From assembly GCF_022581195.2 (NCBI RefSeq), contig NC_061458.1, positions 8,370,001-8,434,000 of the forward strand: DNA of 64,000 nt. The letters run 5' to 3'. This document shows positions 1-10,081 of this stretch, in pieces. Within the stretch, counting starts at the first letter, position 1. The number at the start of each line of letters is the position of its first letter. Origin of the DNA: Helicoverpa zea (lineage: Eukaryota; Arthropoda; Insecta; Lepidoptera; Noctuidae). A program made the position numbers and the translations under genes. The notes beneath the pieces are model-generated. The model was not told the DNA's origin. It saw nothing but the letters and a program-made list of their open reading frames with translations, and ran no database searches.

Positions 1-920
1 GTATCTTTCCCTTCTGTAAAAATGGGCAAATGTATTGCCTGATCGCCAATTACCCTTTGCTAATATATCGTCCAAAGGTATATTGTCAACACAGATTTTG
101 ACGCTACCGCCGAGTGGAAGCTTCCTGGGGTTGTAGTTATTCCTGCCTCTTTTAACAATGTCTTAATCCACCCGCATCATCGTTCGGGTGCCTGCCTTTG
201 GTTGGCCTCTAACGGATATAAATAAATTTAAGGAATTAGCCGATGTCCGTCTATCTTCTAACAAGGCTTTAGTCTTTCTGACCCAATACACTGGACTTAG
301 ATTTATATTTTCCTGATTATCCATCAAACAACAACCCGACTGCCTATGACTAGAACTGTCGGTCTTAGAGCCAAAGACTGGCCATAAGATTAAATTATCT
401 TTGTTGTTTTTGAAATGTTCTGGGTCTATTGCAAGCAAGGAAAGATCATGGACTCGCCTTTCCGAAACAAGCTAGCAAAAGAAAGAGCAGCAGTGTGCCT
501 GGAAGTTGCAAATGGATTATTCTCGTCTACGTTTACTGCACTTAAGTAGGTTACCAATTGGTCAATATTCCAGATGGACGGCTTCCCGGGGAACAGGTTT
601 GCTCAGCGCTATTGATTTTAAAATGTGTCCGACTAGAACGTGTGAACCTAGCTCTAGAGTGGTTTCTGCATTGCATAGTGTAGCTATAACTGACTTGTGT
701 AATAAAATAGTATTGTATGCTAGTTTATTTACTATGTGTAAGTCCGCTAAAAATTGGGTAAGTATAGGTCCAAATAGGGATTCAAGGATTCATAGGATCC
801 AATTTCATACTTTTCGCCCCAATTTAACCATCGACTCCAAGCTGATTGATAAGTGTTGCGTGTGGATTGAAGAAGACTTCAGTCGGAGAGACTCCTTGTC
901 CCCCCCCCCATTTCCTTGAC
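1..920 (-). pseudogene. Tyrosine recombinase remnant of the DIRS-like element
   Basis: The enzyme would integrate the circular DIRS cDNA by strand exchange without a target duplication. Minus-strand translation of 438-163 gives a segment with NLSPVYWVRKTKALLE and LFISVRGQPKAGTRTM, the usual inter-domain part before the catalytic C-terminus. Further downstream, in shifted frames, come a FHSAVAS segment near the expected HxxR box and IPLDDILAKGNW followed by TFAHFYRRE, with the expected nucleophilic tyrosine codon at 16-18. At least one frameshift near 70 and a stop separate these blocks, and the catalytic arginine of the HxxR box is not seen. The N-terminal part (about 440-920) is too eroded to trace confidently. 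Confidence 0.6.
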
Positions 921-1057
921 CTTGGCAGGGGGTATCCCCGTTGCTGTGTCTATCGGTTTCTGCTCGAGGTTCATCAGTGTGTAGGGTACTGCTAATGATC
1001 GGGACTTCAAATCTGCTCGCCAAAATACCTGGTGCCACCGAAGGAACTACTATGAGA

Positions 1058-1783
1058 TTAACTCCCGTTCCTGAATTGAGATGACTGAGGACCTACGGTA
1101 TAAGGTAAGGTGGCGGTAATACCCATGCTAGCGGGTAAGTCAAAACTTGAGAAAAATGCATCGTGGAACCCCGCTTTCGGGTCCTTCAGATCTAGGGGCA
1201 CGTAGTACACAACTATGTGTCCCTGGGCTCGCTTCGAGGCAAATAGGTCCACTGCTGATACAAGATGCCACTCCGGTGGAGGTTTGTGTCGGGAGAGATG
1301 GTCTGCTTGACTGTTGAATAGGGCTGGTATATGATTCACGACGTGATAGATTTGATACAGCTCAAGATAACTGAATACTCTGTACGTCAAGTTCGGTAGG
1401 CTCCTTGATCGGGTGCCACCTTGATTTCTTAGATATGACACCACAGTCCCATTTCTGCATTGAAAAATGGCTGTTGATCTCTTTAGCAACTTGCCGTGAT
1501 TTTCCAGTTAATACTGCAAGCATCTCTTTCAGATCGCAGTGAAAGCCTTTTTCTCTCTCGTTCCATGAACCCATTACGGGAGTTCCGTTCAGTTGTGCCC
1601 CCATCCTACATCGGAGGCGTCCGTGGTTATAAGGTGACAGGGAAGTGGCGTATGAATATCCAAGGTTTGGTGGCAGCTGACCAGCCACCACTTTAGATCT
1701 GCTAAGGTATCTGCTGGTAGATTCAACATTGCTATACTCCATTCACCGAGCCGTGAGCCCACAATGTAACCAAAGAATGACAC
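1058..1783 (-). pseudogene. RNase H domain remnant of the DIRS-like element
   Basis: RNase H removes the RNA template during reverse transcription. The minus strand shows TTDASDVGWG near 1783-1755, the first catalytic Asp block, then in other frames CDLKEMLAVLTGKS, GTVVSYLRNQGGTRSRSL, and the typical end block VVNHIPALFNSQADHLSRH followed by EWHL and DLFASKRAQGH. These blocks are in the correct order but spread over three frames, so at least two frameshifts have occurred. The domain ends about 20 nt before sequence attributed to the linker to the recombinase. Family knowledge: this block order is the same in animal DIRS/PAT elements. Confidence 0.68.
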
Positions 1784-1866
1784 TTTTTCAAAATGGTGGG
1801 TATAACCCGACCGATGACAAAAACGTCACATTTTTATGTAAAATGTTTTTAGTATCTGTGGTCTTC
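1766..1866 (+). repeat. Truncated copy of the palindromic MITE found at 9564-9783
   Basis: The sequence from AAAGAATGACACTTTTTCAA through the block GTATAACCCGACCGATGAC to AGTATCTGTG aligns with the right arm of the palindromic MITE read on its minus strand. It breaks off just past the palindrome centre. It lies between the RNase H and RT remnants of the DIRS element, so it probably inserted there and later lost one arm. Confidence 0.7.
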
Positions 1867-2358
1867 AATTAAGCAGGGTTCTATGTATGACAGTCAAGAC
1901 TTCTAGGTTCATTTTACATGTAAACGATTTACTAAATATTTCATTAAAATTAAGAAAATAATTTACGGCATTTATTATACATATTTGATTTCAATTAAGT
2001 TTGAAAAGATTGCATAAGTTCCACAGACATCGTTCTAAAATATCATTTCTAATGTTGTCAGTATATTACTTTCGTAGTTATTTTTATAAAATATGATCAT
2101 TACTTCAATCGTGACTTATAAGAACCCTTTTTATGGTTTGTTGACCGTTTGGCTCACGGTTCCATGAATAGGGTAGGTATAGATTGCTGTTCAACACTGC
2201 ATTGAGGAAAGTGAGGAGAGCCCGGTAATGCAGTCTGCCGTATGGAACAACGAAAACTTTAAAAGTCCTATCAAGCTATGCAGGTCTTCTAAGTTTGTCG
2301 TGCTGTTTGTCACGTAGTGCGTTTTGTCATTATCTTGTTGATAATGCTTGCGATTTAT

Positions 2359-3046
2359 TCACTTGCCATCCAAAACATGGTGCAAATGATCCCAAAGTAG
2401 GCAAATATATCTTGGTGAGCCACCAGAAAATCGAGATACACAATTATAAGTAACCCTTGAGTTTTCAAAGTTTGAGCCACCCAAATTGGTCACTGTGGCG
2501 AAGGTCTTGGGTGCCGTGCTTAAGCCAAATGGTAGGCACGTAATCTGAAGCAGTCTTCTTCTGTATACTAGTCGAAGAACATATCTGTGACCTTCGGCTA
2601 CCGGAAGGTAGAAGTAAGCCTGGGCGAGATCCACTTGCACAGCCATTCGTCTTTCTGAAGAAACTCTAGCACCCGAAAAACATTTATTAAACTGAAGGGT
2701 TCCGTAATTATGAACTTGTTGAGAACCTTGAGATTGAGTATTGGACGGTTCTTTCCGTCGCCTTTTGGGCACAAGAAACATATTGGAAAGAAAGCTGGCA
2801 GAATTTGCAGCTATCAATAGAACTTTTTGTTTTATCATTTGGGATATGACGACATCCATCTCTTTGGACTCTCTGGTCAAATCTGGCATTATCTATCAAA
2901 GGTGGCTTTTGGCCAATGGTATGCGATACCCAGTTATTATTTTTAACAAGAAAGGCGGAGCTCCCATTTCTTTCCATTGGTCTTGATATAATGTTAGGCA
3001 ACCCGCCTGGAAAGTCATAACTTACGTGCCTTGTTGGACGCATCAA
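2359..3046 (-). pseudogene. Reverse transcriptase remnant of the DIRS-like element
   Basis: The minus strand encodes, in two frames, FPGGLPNIISRPMERN and WVSHTIGQKPPLID (the N-terminal part upstream of the fingers), LFLVPKRR-like text, then MAVQVDLAQAYFYLPVAEGH with the first catalytic Asp, and LPFGLSTAPKTFATVTN of the palm. The next palm block, read in a third frame around 2450-2435, is YLDFLVAHQD where the family has YLDD: one of the paired catalytic aspartates is missing. Stops and frameshifts confirm that it is nonfunctional. The RT ends at a stop near 2359, and the thumb region is replaced by unrelated sequence. Confidence 0.7.
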
Positions 3047-4043
3047 AGTCCGCCTGCGGTCCTGGACGCTTTCTGTTTCCTCTGTTGGACATGGTTCCTA
3101 TTGTAATTTACTCGTGATATCCCAAGGGAGCTTTTAGAGTTTTGCGTCACACGCCATTCAGCGTGAGTGTGATTACCATTTCCCTTCGAGGGAAGGTTAT
3201 AATGGCGACTCTTCGAAAGTCGATCCAAAAAGCCACCCTGCGAGGGTAGATTGCAATGATGGTACGACCCGCAACATGCATGATTGGTACCCTGCGCGGG
3301 TCCGTGATAATGAGCCGACCCCTGCGGGGGATGGCTAGTATACTTACTGGTCCCTGCTTTGTAATGATGCTGCTACTCGCAACATGCAAGATTGGTACCC
3401 TGCGCGGGTCCGTGATAATGAACCGACCCCTGCGGGGGGTGGCTAGTATACTTACTGGTCCCTGCTTTGTAATGATGCTGCGACTCGCAAAATGCAAGAT
3501 TGGTACCCTGCGCGGGTCCGTGATAATGAACCGACCCCTGCGGGGGGTGGCTAGTATACTTACTGGCAGTCCTAGGCGGAGCGTACCAAGTCTTTCAAGG
3601 CCGAAAACCATCACACGCCGTGATAATGAGCCGACCCCTACGGGGGGTGGCTAACAGACTTACTGGCAGTCCGAGGGGAGCGTACCAAGTCTTTCAAGGC
3701 CGAAAACCATCACACGCCGTGATAATGAGCCGACCCCCATGGGGGGTGGCTAACAGACTTACTGGCAGTCCGAGGGGAGCGTACCAAGTCTTTCAAGGCC
3801 GAAAAGCTTTCTTGACACCACCAGCCCTCTTCAAGTGCGGTAGTGACCAGTCCGAACTAAGGGGATGCTGGTTGGACCACACCTCACACCATTCTTTTTT
3901 GTCAAAAAGTTGAACGCCTTGCAGGATTGAACTAGGGCCACAGGTGCCTTAGGAACTTCGGGCTTGCTTTCTTTTCCATAGTCACGTGCACGGGCTGTGG
4001 TAGCTTTATTATTTACCGCATCCGTATTTGCTTTATAAGTCAC
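3043..4043 (-). pseudogene. Gag-side region of the DIRS-like element, largely tandem repeats
   Basis: Upstream of the RT on the minus strand, where DIRS elements carry gag, there are two short open stretches: 4043-3831, basic and Lys/Ala rich, and 3228-3043, ending in QQRKQKASRTAGG. Between them is the tandem array described separately. No zinc finger or other diagnostic gag motif is visible. The role is inferred only from position, and stops break every frame between the pieces. Confidence 0.3.
3180..3810 (-). repeat. Hierarchical tandem array of hairpin-forming units, 108-bp and 99-bp periods
   Basis: The core CCGTGATAATGA recurs at 3302, 3410, 3518, 3618 and 3717. The first three are 108 bp apart and the last two about 99 bp apart with a different second half (GTACCAAGTCTTTCAAGGCC). 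Within each unit are short GC-rich hairpins such as CCCCTGCGGGG and CCCTGCGCGGG, and the flank at 3180-3260 holds further hairpins of the same sort (CCCTTCGAGGG) at about 36-bp spacing. On the minus strand the 3147-3614 frame reads a recurring PRR-x-x-x-II motif of about 12 residues nested in a 36-residue period. Both strands stay open because the main periods are multiples of three. Confidence 0.85.
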
Positions 4044-4062
4044 TCATTCTGAAAACAAATTA

Positions 4063-4202
4063 CTGAAAAAAAAAAAAAAGTACACGGAAGAAACTCATGA
4101 CAAAAAAGGGGTAGATGTACAAAATATTAACACTTGATTTCGCAAAATCGAATATCGAACGGTAAAACCGTTAACAAATTGTATAAAGTATTATAAACTC
4201 AC
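4063..4202 (-). other. Candidate spliceosomal intron in the leader of the DIRS-like element
   Basis: On the minus strand CACAG is followed by GTGAGT, an exact donor consensus, with the intron starting at 4202. About 140 nt downstream a run of 14 T leads directly to CAG (4065-4063), a strong acceptor. A second CAG lies at 4051-4049. Downstream exon frames soon hit stops, so coding use is not shown. Introns have been reported for some DIRS-like elements, but in this copy splicing is inference only. Confidence 0.3.
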
Positions 4203-4591
4203 CTGTGTTCTGCGAGAGCACTGAGTTTATTTTTCAACGAAATACTACAGCGGTTGGTTAGACCAACCTTCTCGGGCGGAAAACAAGACGCCAATGACGA
4301 ACTGTGGCCGCCGAGAACACTCGTCGCCTCCTGCCTGGTGGGGAGTGAAACTGGTCGGTGTGCGAGAGAGATGCAAGATATGGGGTAGAAAAGGACAGAG
4401 ATAAAAGCGGAAAACACGTAGGTGCCTATCTCAAACTAGTAAGCTTCAAATAACGGTCAAGAATTTAATGTTGAAATAAATCTAAAGCTAGGTAAGTGTT
4501 TTATTTTTGAAATATTGGCAATTTTATAGAAATTGATCAAAAAAGGATATGAACAAAAATAAATAACAGAAAAAAAAATAATTTCTTTAAT

Positions 4592-4700
4592 TCTTTTGAG
4601 TATATTGCCCAGAGACAGCGACGAGGAGCAATTTTTTTATGCAATATATTAGTTTTAAGTTGTATATATAAGTTTATTTTAACTTTTTTTAATTTTTTTT
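4592..4700 (+). mobile_element. 3'-end fragment of the CCHC/PD-D LINE family
   Basis: The text GACAGCGACGAGGAGCAATTT, ATTAGTTTTAAGTTGTATATAT and AAGTTTATTTTAAC matches the last codons and 3' UTR of the copy ending at 9126. Only about 100 bp is kept, typical of severe 5' truncation in target-primed reverse transcription. No coding potential remains. Confidence 0.7.
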
Positions 4701-5617
4701 ATCGTTGATGATCTTTGATAACATAACTTAAAAATATCATTTTTTTATTAGAATAATTGAAGTGTTAAGATTTTGATGGTCAGTAAATCACTATTTTAAA
4801 TTAATGTAAATATTTCTTTAATAATTAAATATTCAAGTCAATATACTATTTTATATCTTAACAACAGGGGGACTCATAAAATACAGGTACTATTAAAGTA
4901 CTTGATATCTGAAAGGGGGTTTCGTCATGTCTAGTCGGCCTTACAGACAAGATATAGAACAGAATTGTTTTAGTATTCGTAATACTTACTTTGTGGGCGT
5001 AACTTTATTCAATAGATTTAATTACTTCTAAGTAATAATGCAATCTTTTGTTTAAGGCGTGCTCATGCTGGCTTCAGAAAATTTTTATTTTACCAATACA
5101 TTTTTTCATCACTAGATTAATACTGTGTTCAATTGTGTGCTTTCAATTAATTACTTATATGGAAATGTAGGTCACATAAAGCCAAAACACTAGAAAATTG
5201 AATATTTTGGACACGATACAAATATGATGAAATAAGGAACAAAAAGTATTGTTTGCTAGCATATGAAACACATTAATAGAACCACAATAACTTATAAAAA
5301 TCAATTTTACTTGAATTTCACTTTAATTCTAAAAACCATTTCATTGCGATTCCCCAAAGTCCTTTCCAGTGAAAACGTAACGCTTTTGGGTATTCGTGCC
5401 ATAGTTAGCCATTGAGTTCAACAAGAGCAGTTTTATATGAAAGCGATGCAGAATTCGTGAAACTATTCATCCAAGCCAGGAGTTTAAACCTGAGCCCTTT
5501 ATTAGCCTACGTCATTAGAACCTAAATTCTTTGCTTTCAGAAAAAAATACGTGATATGAAAAGAAGGTATAGTACCTATCTACCTCCATAGGCAGTAATG
5601 TAAGAATTGACATCATC
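4701..5617. other. AT-rich sequence, nothing recognised
   Basis: No long open frame, RNA gene or terminal repeat was found. The composition is strongly AT rich. Confidence 0.5.
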
Positions 5618-5755
5618 ATCGTCATCTCCCGACCCTTTTTCCAACTATGTTGTGGACGGTTCCAGTCTGACCGGATGCAGCTGAGTACCATCTGACCTCA
5701 TCAAACCAGTTACCCGGACAACCTAATACCCCTTGGTAAGACTATCATATAAATA
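5618..5755 (-). repeat. Decayed fragment of tRNA-derived SINE family A (3' part)
   Basis: The minus strand carries the family A tail order: a block matching ACCAAGGGGTAT, then the CCGGGTAACTGG-type block, the GAGGTCAGAT-type block, CTCAGCTGCATCCGGT and an AAAAGGGTCGGGAG end, as in the full copies at 12029 and 51433. It is shortened internally and has no pol III promoter boxes. Confidence 0.7.
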
Positions 5756-8047
5756 TAGTAAATGATCCCAACTGTATTTAGTTTTAAACAGCTCCGTTAG
5801 AACTCATAATTGTTCAGTGGTTACAAAGCGAACAGCTTAACACGGCTTGTGGGGACATTAATAGAAAACTGTTTATTCAACCAAACACGGTCGGTCGGTG
5901 CTTATATACGATCGTTATACTACTAATTGCTTCACTGTTTAGTCGGTTAATAGACTTGCAACAAGTTCGCGGGTATTGTTAGCTCATTATCGCTTCTAAA
6001 TGGCTCTGTGGTGTTCTTGCAAGCCTTTATCCTGGTGTTTAATAAGTCGGACTTGAGTTTTCCTTTTGTTACAAAGCAACTGTTTACAGAGCAGGTAATT
6101 AAAAAAGGGTTTTTTATACAATAGAAGAAAATTACCAAGATTTAAATTGATTGTAAATAAAATAACACCTTAATTAGTTTTGCAAGGATACGATAATGTT
6201 TTTTGAAGAATAGTAATTCTGTATCCAAAGCTACTTTGACTTCTTATAATACATCAACGCTGATACGATTTTAACCCTACCACAATCCAAAATATGAGAA
6301 AACCTCGTTCTGGCTGTGATACAAAATGGAGTTGTTTAACTGCGCATACAACAACCAGCATAACCACAAACTTCTCAAACAAAACAGCTTAACAGAAACA
6401 AAAATATAACAAGCCACACAATAGACCATATTCTGACGTTGCGAAACTCGGAAACAAAGCTACAAAGTTAAACTTCCCAAGCCGAAGATATTGTTGTCCC
6501 GGTATAAAAACAAAACTACTAAAGTTAGTTTTAGTTAGGTCAGCTATTTCTAAAGTTCACATTTTCTATTCTCTCAACCAGACAAGGATCGCTTGGCGAA
6601 TTGAAATAGACCGCAGCGTTCTGAATTGAGAATCGGGGTCCATATTAAAGTACCTATTGGGGCGTTTGTGTTGCGACACCAATATTTTTGAGATCACGAC
6701 CCAGTTCTGCGAAGTATTTTGAGATTAGCTATATTGAGGTAAAGATAGTCAAGCCAAGTCGGGTGTGCTCGTTGAAAATGTCAAACTCGCAGCCCGATAG
6801 GTTATAGGACAGAGCGGTCCCGTTTAAAAAATAATACCTTATAGGTACGTACGTTAAATTGTATTATTTTAAATATCGATTGCATATTTCTGATATGTGC
6901 AAACGTTCAAACTCATTTACCTTAGAAGAGTTAGGTAATCGATAAAGTATCAATGAAACGTTGTCATAACTACCTGTTAATTGTAGTGTCACAGTTTAAA
7001 TATACAACGTGATATAAATATTGTTAAATTATACGTAACTGTTCACCACAATTCAAGTTACCATAACAATCATAGAACAATTATTGCAACATTGTAGTTT
7101 GTGATAATTACTAGCTGCTCAAACATACATAATTTATCGAACATTTAGTAAATAAAATCTTTAGATATATTTAGATGTTAATATATTGATGTTCTCATAA
7201 TACAAGCTGTTGATTTGCATCCGTGCCATATTCAAGGACGTAATTATGCTAATGATTCTCGACCCAAATCAACAAAAAAATTGGCACGTACCTAATTTTT
7301 TTTTTCCGAATTCCGTCAGTGCCATTTAGCCGTATTTAAACTTGGCGCGTGTGTTACTGGCCTTTAAACCGTGCTACGCCCTCACACAAACGCAAACACA
7401 TAGCATACGCAACAATCATTCATAAGTTACATTCATAAAATTGGATTACTTCTGAAATACTACGACATTGCAATGACAAAAAAAGCAGTGCATATTAGCT
7501 ATTTCCCGTCAACTGTAATTCCAATCGATTATTTACGTATTTTATATCCACCTCCTGAAGTATGGCACAAATGCAAATCAACACCTTGTATATTCCGATA
7601 TGTTGATAATATGACGTGCATAGACTATTTATTGCAAAATTTTCGACATTTCTTCAATATTATAAATAATAGTTTACATTATTTACAATAAATAAATAGT
7701 AAATTTACTTTTAGTGGAAATAAGATTTATTTATTTTTATGTTCTTTTCATATTTATATTTGTCGCCAACTACTTAGGTTCAAAACTCGGGGAGAAACCT
7801 AGACCCTTATTCAAGGAAATTCACGACTGCTATACCTTCAAAACGATAATAAAATGAAAAAATATGACCGATTTGCTAGTAATGTTGTGGTTACGGAAAT
7901 CCCTAATAAGACTCTGGCCTGCGTGAAATATAACATCAATTAATTTTTGAACTTATTTTGCTACACACAGTATAGCTCTATAATGTATATAAAACTTAGT
8001 CAATCATACAATTGAAACTCACGAATATTGTGTGATAATTATTATAT
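5756..8047. other. AT-rich sequence, nothing recognised
   Basis: Scanning both strands shows only short chance frames, the longest 72 codons at 7473-7691 with no motif. No terminal repeats or RNA gene were recognised. Confidence 0.5.
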
Positions 8048-9031
8048 TTCCAGTATTAGTTTACCGGCATTTATTTCCTCCGTCCATGGCACTGACAAAT
8101 TGATCAGGAAAATCCTACCTATTACACTGATCAATTTTGAGGTGCCATGCCTGGCGGAGGCTATTAATGCTTGGAAAGTCACATGCCCGAACACCGATCC
8201 ACCCGCCAACCCATCCTCCCAGAGACAGTGGGATGAGCCGCTCTGCAGAGTAATACGGAAAAATCTCATTGATACGTCAATTACTTCTGCGGAGCGAGCA
8301 CGCCTACTGGCTGTGGGTGAATGGGAGTCAGGTCTTTGGTTTCACGCATTTCCGTCGGCAAACATAGGCACCATGTTTGACGACACCACCTTCAGACTCG
8401 CTGTCTGCCTGCGTCTGGGTGCTTCGTGCTGCACTCCTCACCGCTGCCACTGCGGGGAAACTGTCAACAGCCTCGGTCACCACGGCCTGTCGTGCAATCG
8501 GAGTGCGGGCCGCATACCACGATATGCGAACATCAACGACGTGATCCGTCGGGCACTGTTGCCGTCGGCGTGCCAGCCGAACTTGAACCAAATGGTTTGG
8601 CGCGCGACGATGGCAAGAGACCAGACGGCATGTCGCTATTTCCGTGGAAGATGGGTAGGACTTTAGTGTGGGACGCGACCTGCGTCGACACTCTTGCGCC
8701 TTCCCATCTTCCTAGAACTGCCTGTTGTGTTGGCTCCGCCGCTTCACAAGCAGAGGACCTCAAACGGCGCAAATATAGTAGCCTTATCGGGAATTACATG
8801 TTTGAGCCGTTTGGGGTTGAAACTCTCGAGCCGTGGGGTCCGAGTGCTCACGCGCTTGCGAAGGAAATTGTTGAATCTGAGCGCCTTGTTGACATTTCTC
8901 GTGACCCAAGGGCTGGCTTTTATTTCGCACAGAGGTTGAGCATTGCCATCCAACGTGGCAATGCTGCCAGCCTTTTGGGTACATTACCCAGTGACAGCGA
9001 TGAGGAGCAATTTTTTGATGCACTGTATTAG
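8048..9031 (+). pseudogene. C-terminal LINE polyprotein with CCHC and restriction-like endonuclease motif, one frameshift
   Basis: The first part (frame of 8028-8666) reads through FRLAVCLRLGASC to CHCGETVNSLGHHGLSC, a Cys-x1-Cys-x8-His-x4-Cys finger. Around 8550-8560 the homologous reading moves to another frame, giving ELEPNGLARDDGKRPDGMS, FPWKMGRTLVWDATCVDTLA, a basic KRRKYS stretch, FEPFGVETLEPWGPSA and QRLSIAIQRGNAASLLGTLP, ending at a TAA at 9029. A CCHC finger followed by R/KPD...D is the layout of the restriction-like endonuclease of R2-type LINEs; here 15 residues separate PD from the next D, slightly more than the usual 12-14. I infer an endonuclease for target nicking. The clade is not assigned. 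The frameshift makes this copy inactive. Confidence 0.65.
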
Positions 9032-9126
9032 TTTTAAGTTGTATATATATAAGTTTATTTTAACTTTTTAAAACTAATGTAAATATTATGTAAATACTTC
9101 AATTAAATAAATAAACTCCTGCTGCC
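8048..9126 (+). mobile_element. 5'-truncated LINE copy with CCHC/PD-D endonuclease-like 3' half
   Basis: This copy holds the C-terminal part of a non-LTR retrotransposon polyprotein and its 3' UTR, which ends in TTAAATAAATAAAC. A possible 10-bp target duplication ATTATTATAT lies at 8038-8047 and 9127-9136; because it is AT rich it is only suggestive. The RT domain is absent through 5' truncation. Related pieces in this window are at 4592, 31815 and 41930/48441. Confidence 0.75.
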
Positions 9127-9563
9127 ATTATTATATAGATGTTCCGATGTTTATATCAGATAGTTTTTATGCAAATGTAATACCTCTTAATATGATATGG
9201 TACCTACTTCAACTATCAAACTAGTCTTGCATAAAATGGTAAAGTTCAGAGTACCTACCAAATAGGTTGGTATTATTAATAATTTTATACTGTGAAATTA
9301 TTATTGAGAAGGATATTAAAATATATCATAATTTTTGCAAGTTGTATTTGAGAATATTGCTACCTAGTGGTTCTTTTTCGAGACTTTTGTTGACAAAGAT
9401 TTGGATAGTGTTACTTATTTTTTCTTAAGAACGAGAGGATATTTTTATCAACTATTAAAGTTTATAAGAAAATAGAACGCAACTTATAAAACCGTTTTGT
9501 ACTCCGCCCTACATCTTATTTCCATCAGCATAACCTAATTAGGTTGGGGTCGGATTCCAGAGT

Positions 9564-9783
9564 AACTATACTCTATCCACGGAAGCAAGAGCTAAAAGGT
9601 AAACAAAGAATGACACTTTTTCAAGATGGCGGTATAACCCGACCGATGACAAAATCACAGATACTGCGAACATTTTACACAAAAATGTGACGTTTTGTCA
9701 TCGGTCGGGTTATACGGCCATCTTGAAAAAGTGTCATTCTTTGTTTACCTTTTAGCTCTTGCTTCCGTGGATAGAGTATAGTT
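9564..9783. mobile_element. Palindromic MITE (about 220 bp, arms about 105 bp)
   Basis: The left arm starts AACTATACTCTATCCACGGA and the right arm ends with its reverse complement. The arms stay nearly identical inward through AAAGAATGACACTTTTTCAA and AACCCGACCGATGACAAAA to a short centre around 9655-9690. It has no coding capacity and would form one long hairpin as RNA or single strand. No clear target duplication is visible. A truncated relative is at 1766-1866. Confidence 0.85.
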
Positions 9784-10081
9784 GCGGCTTAGCTAGAATA
9801 TTTTATATCGAATGCTTGCTATCTGGGTACACAATCTCCGCGACTGTTGTTACTGTTGTGTCCGTGTGTAGGGTTGGATCTTTCTTATTATTATAAACAC
9901 GATAGTTACAGAAAGGTTTAAACTCTATAACACAAACAATTCATTTGGCATTTTTTTTTAATCAGCTTTTTATCTAACTCTTTACCTATTGAAAAGGGCG
10001 TAGAGATAGTTCAGAAGTGTTACCACTTCCTACCATCCAAAAATATTTACGGTCTGGATTACAAGCATTAATCAACTTAGG

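Larger units (their letters stand above)
1..4440 (-). mobile_element. DIRS-like tyrosine-recombinase retrotransposon, decayed, cut by left window edge
   Basis: Read on the minus strand, this region carries in order a gag-side repeat region, a reverse transcriptase, an RNase H and a tyrosine recombinase. That order and the recombinase in place of a DDE integrase define the DIRS group of retrotransposons. All reading frames are broken by stops and frameshifts, so the copy is dead. The recombinase runs to the window edge and the downstream terminus lies outside. About 560 bp between RT and RNase H (roughly 1790-2350) matches neither domain and includes a truncated MITE. The upstream boundary near 4440 is a guess from where recognisable composition ends. 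Class assignment is firm, family assignment is not attempted. Confidence 0.72.

Noticed and set aside
805..1038. Minus-strand 77-codon frame as a separate gene
   Set aside because: It lies between RNase H and recombinase remnants and is best read as a decayed linker of the DIRS polyprotein.
3280..3810. CRISPR-like pattern of repeats
   Set aside because: The units are contiguous tandem repeats of 99-108 bp with no unique spacers, in a eukaryotic retrotransposon.
3256..3913. Long plus-strand frames over the tandem array
   Set aside because: They exist because the repeat periods are multiples of three and GC rich; the surrounding element is on the minus strand and no motif supports the plus reading.
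7300..7480. Possible host promoter or first exon (TATTTAAA and mixed composition)
   Set aside because: No downstream exon with splice sites or coding signal could be supported.
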